A stretch of 35,047 bases of DNA, taken from Rhizobium sp. ASV8. GTDB taxonomy: Bacteria > Pseudomonadota > Alphaproteobacteria > Rhizobiales > Rhizobiaceae. This document shows positions 33,121 through 35,047 of this stretch, piece by piece. Under the pieces are notes generated by a model. That model was not told the origin of the DNA, did not search any database, and worked only from the letters and a program-made list of their open reading frames with translations. The stretch's first letter is position 1. Each line of letters starts with the position of its first letter. The translations under genes were made by a program, and so were the position numbers. Location: NCBI RefSeq assembly GCF_016429255.1, contig NZ_JAELUG010000074.1, forward strand, positions 1 through 35,047. Direction: 5' to 3'.

Positions 33121-34572
33121 TTATTTGCGTCCTTCCATCTTGGCAGGACGCTTCGCATCGTCACCGGGGGTAGCTGGTTGCATGCCGCGCGTCGCTTTGT
33201 AAAAGGCGATCGTGGCTCGAGCCTCGTTTTCGATACTCTCGGTCAGCGCCGCGCGCAGATCGAGAAGATCGATCGCGCCGGCAATAGACTTCGATTTCTC
33301 GGCAAGCCCCTCCCGCACGAGAATGTCGGTGCTGGTCTTCAGTTTCGATACGCGCTGCAGCCGCGAGCGTAAAAGAGCCGTTCGCGCCCGGGCCGCATTG
33401 AGCTCGTGCAACGCCCGTGAGGCCTCCTCATAGGCGGAGAGCACCGCTTGCCTGTAGACGAGGATGGACTGCTGGAACTCGGCTTCGCGAGCTGCGACAA
33501 CATCCTTGCGCCGACCGTAGTCGAAAATGGGCAATTGGATGGACGGCCCCGCGAATGCTCCCAGAATAGAGTTGGATACAGGGGTTCCGATCCCGATCGT
33601 GCCATTCAGCCGCAGTTTCGGATAGAGATCGGCCTTGGCAAGGCCAACCTGCGCGGCGGCCTGCCCGACTGCATATTCGGCGCGCAGCACGTCGGGGCGC
33701 GCTCGCAACAGATCGGCCGGGCGTCCCTCGGCCATGCCGGCCGCTGCCACCGGCTGCGGTTCGTATCTCATCAATGCGGGATCGGGAGTGGAGGTTCCCA
33801 AGAGCGTGGCGATCTGCTGGCGTGTATTGGCGATCTCGCTGTCGAGCAGCAGCAAAGTCGATTTCGCAGTGTCCAGGCCTGCCCTCATGGGTTCGTTTTC
33901 GACCGAGGTCGCGAGCCCTGCCTGCTCCTTCACGCCGGCAATCTTGGCGTTGTTCTCCAGCAGGCCGACCAGCTCTGCGGTATCGAACCGACGTTTCTGA
34001 AGTGCGCGCAGATGCACATAATTGCTGGCGATCTCGGTGGTGACGGCCACCTTGGCTGCAGCAACATCTTCGCTCGCCATCGCGACGGTGAGATCGGACA
34101 TCTTCTGCGCCTGCTTGTCCTGGCCGAAAAGAGGGATTTCCCAGCTGGCATCCAGATTGAGCTGGACGGGCCGGCGGGTGAAATCGTCCTTGATCCGCGA
34201 GCCCGTCGCGGCATTGGCCATCCCGGACATGGACGTATCCAGCTGATAGCCTGCCGTTGCGGAATTGGCGAGCGCTCTGGCGGCCGTGAGGCTCTGATGC
34301 GCTATGGCGACCGTCAGGTTCATGTTCTCGGCGCGCGACACCAGCGACGACAGCGTCCTGTCATGGAACCCGTCCCACCATGCCAGCGTGTTCGCCTTTG
34401 CCGTTGCGGTCCTATAAGGCGCCCCATCATAAGCCTTGGGCAAAGGCGGAGCCGTTACCCCTTGTGCGAGATCCGTTGATTGGCAGGCTGACAGAGCAAG
34501 GGTCAGACATGCCACCGAAAGGAGCATCCTTCGGGGCGTCCGTCGGATGATCGAACAGGCAGTGTTGTTCAT
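33121..34572 (-). CDS. NodT-type outer-membrane efflux lipoprotein
   Basis: A TolC-superfamily outer-membrane factor of about 483 residues. A lipoprotein signal peptide (MLLSVACLTLALSAC) places the lipidated cysteine near residue 31. Two outer-membrane efflux repeats follow, with the conserved LRARPDVLRAEYAVGQAAAQVGLAKADLYPKLRL stretch spread over about residues 290-325 and long helical segments. The frame is open to an ATG at 34641; the starts at 34572 or 34581 place the signal peptide correctly, but neither has a strong ribosome binding site. It is the first gene of the exporter operon and provides the exit duct. Confidence 0.88.
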   Translation of the reverse strand: MNNTACSIIRRTPRRMLLSVACLTLALSACQSTDLAQGVTAPPLPKAYDGAPYRTATAKANTLAWWDGFHDRTLSSLVSRAENMNLTVAIAHQSLTAARALANSATAGYQLDTSMSGMANAATGSRIKDDFTRRPVQLNLDASWEIPLFGQDKQAQKMSDLTVAMASEDVAAAKVAVTTEIASNYVHLRALQKRRFDTAELVGLLENNAKIAGVKEQAGLATSVENEPMRAGLDTAKSTLLLLDSEIANTRQQIATLLGTSTPDPALMRYEPQPVAAAGMAEGRPADLLRARPDVLRAEYAVGQAAAQVGLAKADLYPKLRLNGTIGIGTPVSNSILGAFAGPSIQLPIFDYGRRKDVVAAREAEFQQSILVYRQAVLSAYEEASRALHELNAARARTALLRSRLQRVSKLKTSTDILVREGLAEKSKSIAGAIDLLDLRAALTESIENEARATIAFYKATRGMQPATPGDDAKRPAKMEGRK

Positions 34573-34723
34573 GTGACCCATTTCGCGCGAGCGGTACTCG
34601 ATACTATTTGCTTTATTCGTCATAGCGTCATCACTGGGCAATCCATCTCGCAGCCGTCGGCGCGAACATGGGTACGTTGTTGTCTTCGCACCACTGTTGG
34701 CTCCATGCGTTCAACGGCTGCGA

Positions 34724-34743
34724 CCTTGCCCGGAAGGGCAAGG
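34724..34743. terminator. Hairpin between the SH3 protein gene and the exporter operon
   Basis: A perfect 8-bp stem CCTTGCCC (34724-34731) / GGGCAAGG (34736-34743) with a 4-base loop, 25 bases past the stop codon of the SH3 gene. No T-run follows, so function as a terminator is uncertain. Confidence 0.45.
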
Positions 34744-34768
34744 CAGAAAGCGGCTTAAGTTTCCGACG

Positions 34769-35047
34769 TTATTCATCGCGACCCCAGTCGACGTTACGCC
34801 AAGTGCCGATTTCGTCATAGAAATAGAAATCTGAGTAATTGTTCGACCAATAGCTATCGATGTTGAAGGGGACAACAGCGATATCCGGCTTCTGCGTCAT
34901 CTGGACGTAGGCCGGCAGCAGTACCATTGAGTCACGATAGGCGATGCTGACATAGTGAGCCGACATCCAGCCCCGCCGGCCCGCGACCCTGACGTCACAC
35001 CACTTGTATCCTTTTTCGCAACCGTAAAGATGAACGCGGGAACCGGC
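34769..35047 (-). CDS. SH3-domain protein, C-terminal part (partial at window edge)
   Basis: The frame is open from the right edge to a stop at 34769, giving 92 visible residues. The first about 45 form a bacterial SH3 (SH3b/SH3_3) fragment: GSRVHLYGCEKGYKWCDVRV, then GRRGWMSAHYV. The tail is rich in Tyr, Trp and Asp and ends in WGRDE. An ATG at 34966 is internal to the SH3 domain and not the real start. Such proteins are usually exported and bind cell-wall or envelope components; the signal peptide would be outside the window. Confidence 0.8.
   Translation of the reverse strand, partial: AGSRVHLYGCEKGYKWCDVRVAGRRGWMSAHYVSIAYRDSMVLLPAYVQMTQKPDIAVVPFNIDSYWSNNYSDFYFYDEIGTWRNVDWGRDE

Overview
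The window looks like chromosomal or chromid DNA of a fast-growing alphaproteobacterium of the Rhizobium/Agrobacterium group. This is inferred from the high GC content, the dense solute-uptake operons with FadR-type GntR regulators, the AraD1/GguC-type sugar-acid enzyme, the chemoreceptor tail and a rhizobial-style intergenic palindrome. No rRNA, tRNA, CRISPR array, phage or intact insertion sequence was seen. The assignment rests on reading the proteins; no database search was possible.

Left part (1-3326): an AraC-type regulator lies just upstream of a gene that leaves the window on the left. Next is a large periplasmic tail-specific protease of the E. coli Prc type, with its own terminator.

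Catabolic operon A (12466 down to 3810, minus strand): two Dpp/Opp-type permeases, a fused two-domain ATPase, a solute-binding protein broken by a one-base frameshift, a creatinase-like M24 protein without the usual metal ligands, a flavin-reductase-like protein, a guanine-deaminase-like enzyme and a CynX/NimT-type exporter. A divergent FCD-type GntR regulator (12695-13393) faces it across a promoter region with palindromic sites. The set reads as uptake and degradation of an unknown nitrogenous compound, and is the best candidate here for an undescribed pathway.

Middle (13444-21634): a 48-bp palindrome, a divergent AraC regulator/Bcr-type drug exporter pair, a small unknown protein, a chemoreceptor with a CheR/CheB tether motif, an M20 amidohydrolase, a tiny lipoprotein and an exported protein with a glutamine-amidotransferase-like fold, followed by a strong terminator.

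Catabolic operon B (29922 down to 21680, minus strand): FadR-type regulator, IlvD/Edd aldonate dehydratase, SDR sugar dehydrogenase, AraD1/GguC-type 2-keto-3-deoxy-aldonate dehydratase, then a four-gene ABC importer of the spermidine/putrescine (Pot) type. The enzymes fit non-phosphorylative oxidation of a pentose or related sugar to alpha-ketoglutarate semialdehyde; the lactonase and semialdehyde dehydrogenase are not in the window. Pairing these enzymes with a Pot-type importer is unexpected.

Right part (34572 down to 30330, minus strand): a complete tripartite exporter consisting of a NodT-type outer-membrane lipoprotein, a DevC-like permease, a DevA/LolD-like ATPase and an HlyD-type adaptor. 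At the right edge is the C-terminal part of an SH3-domain protein.
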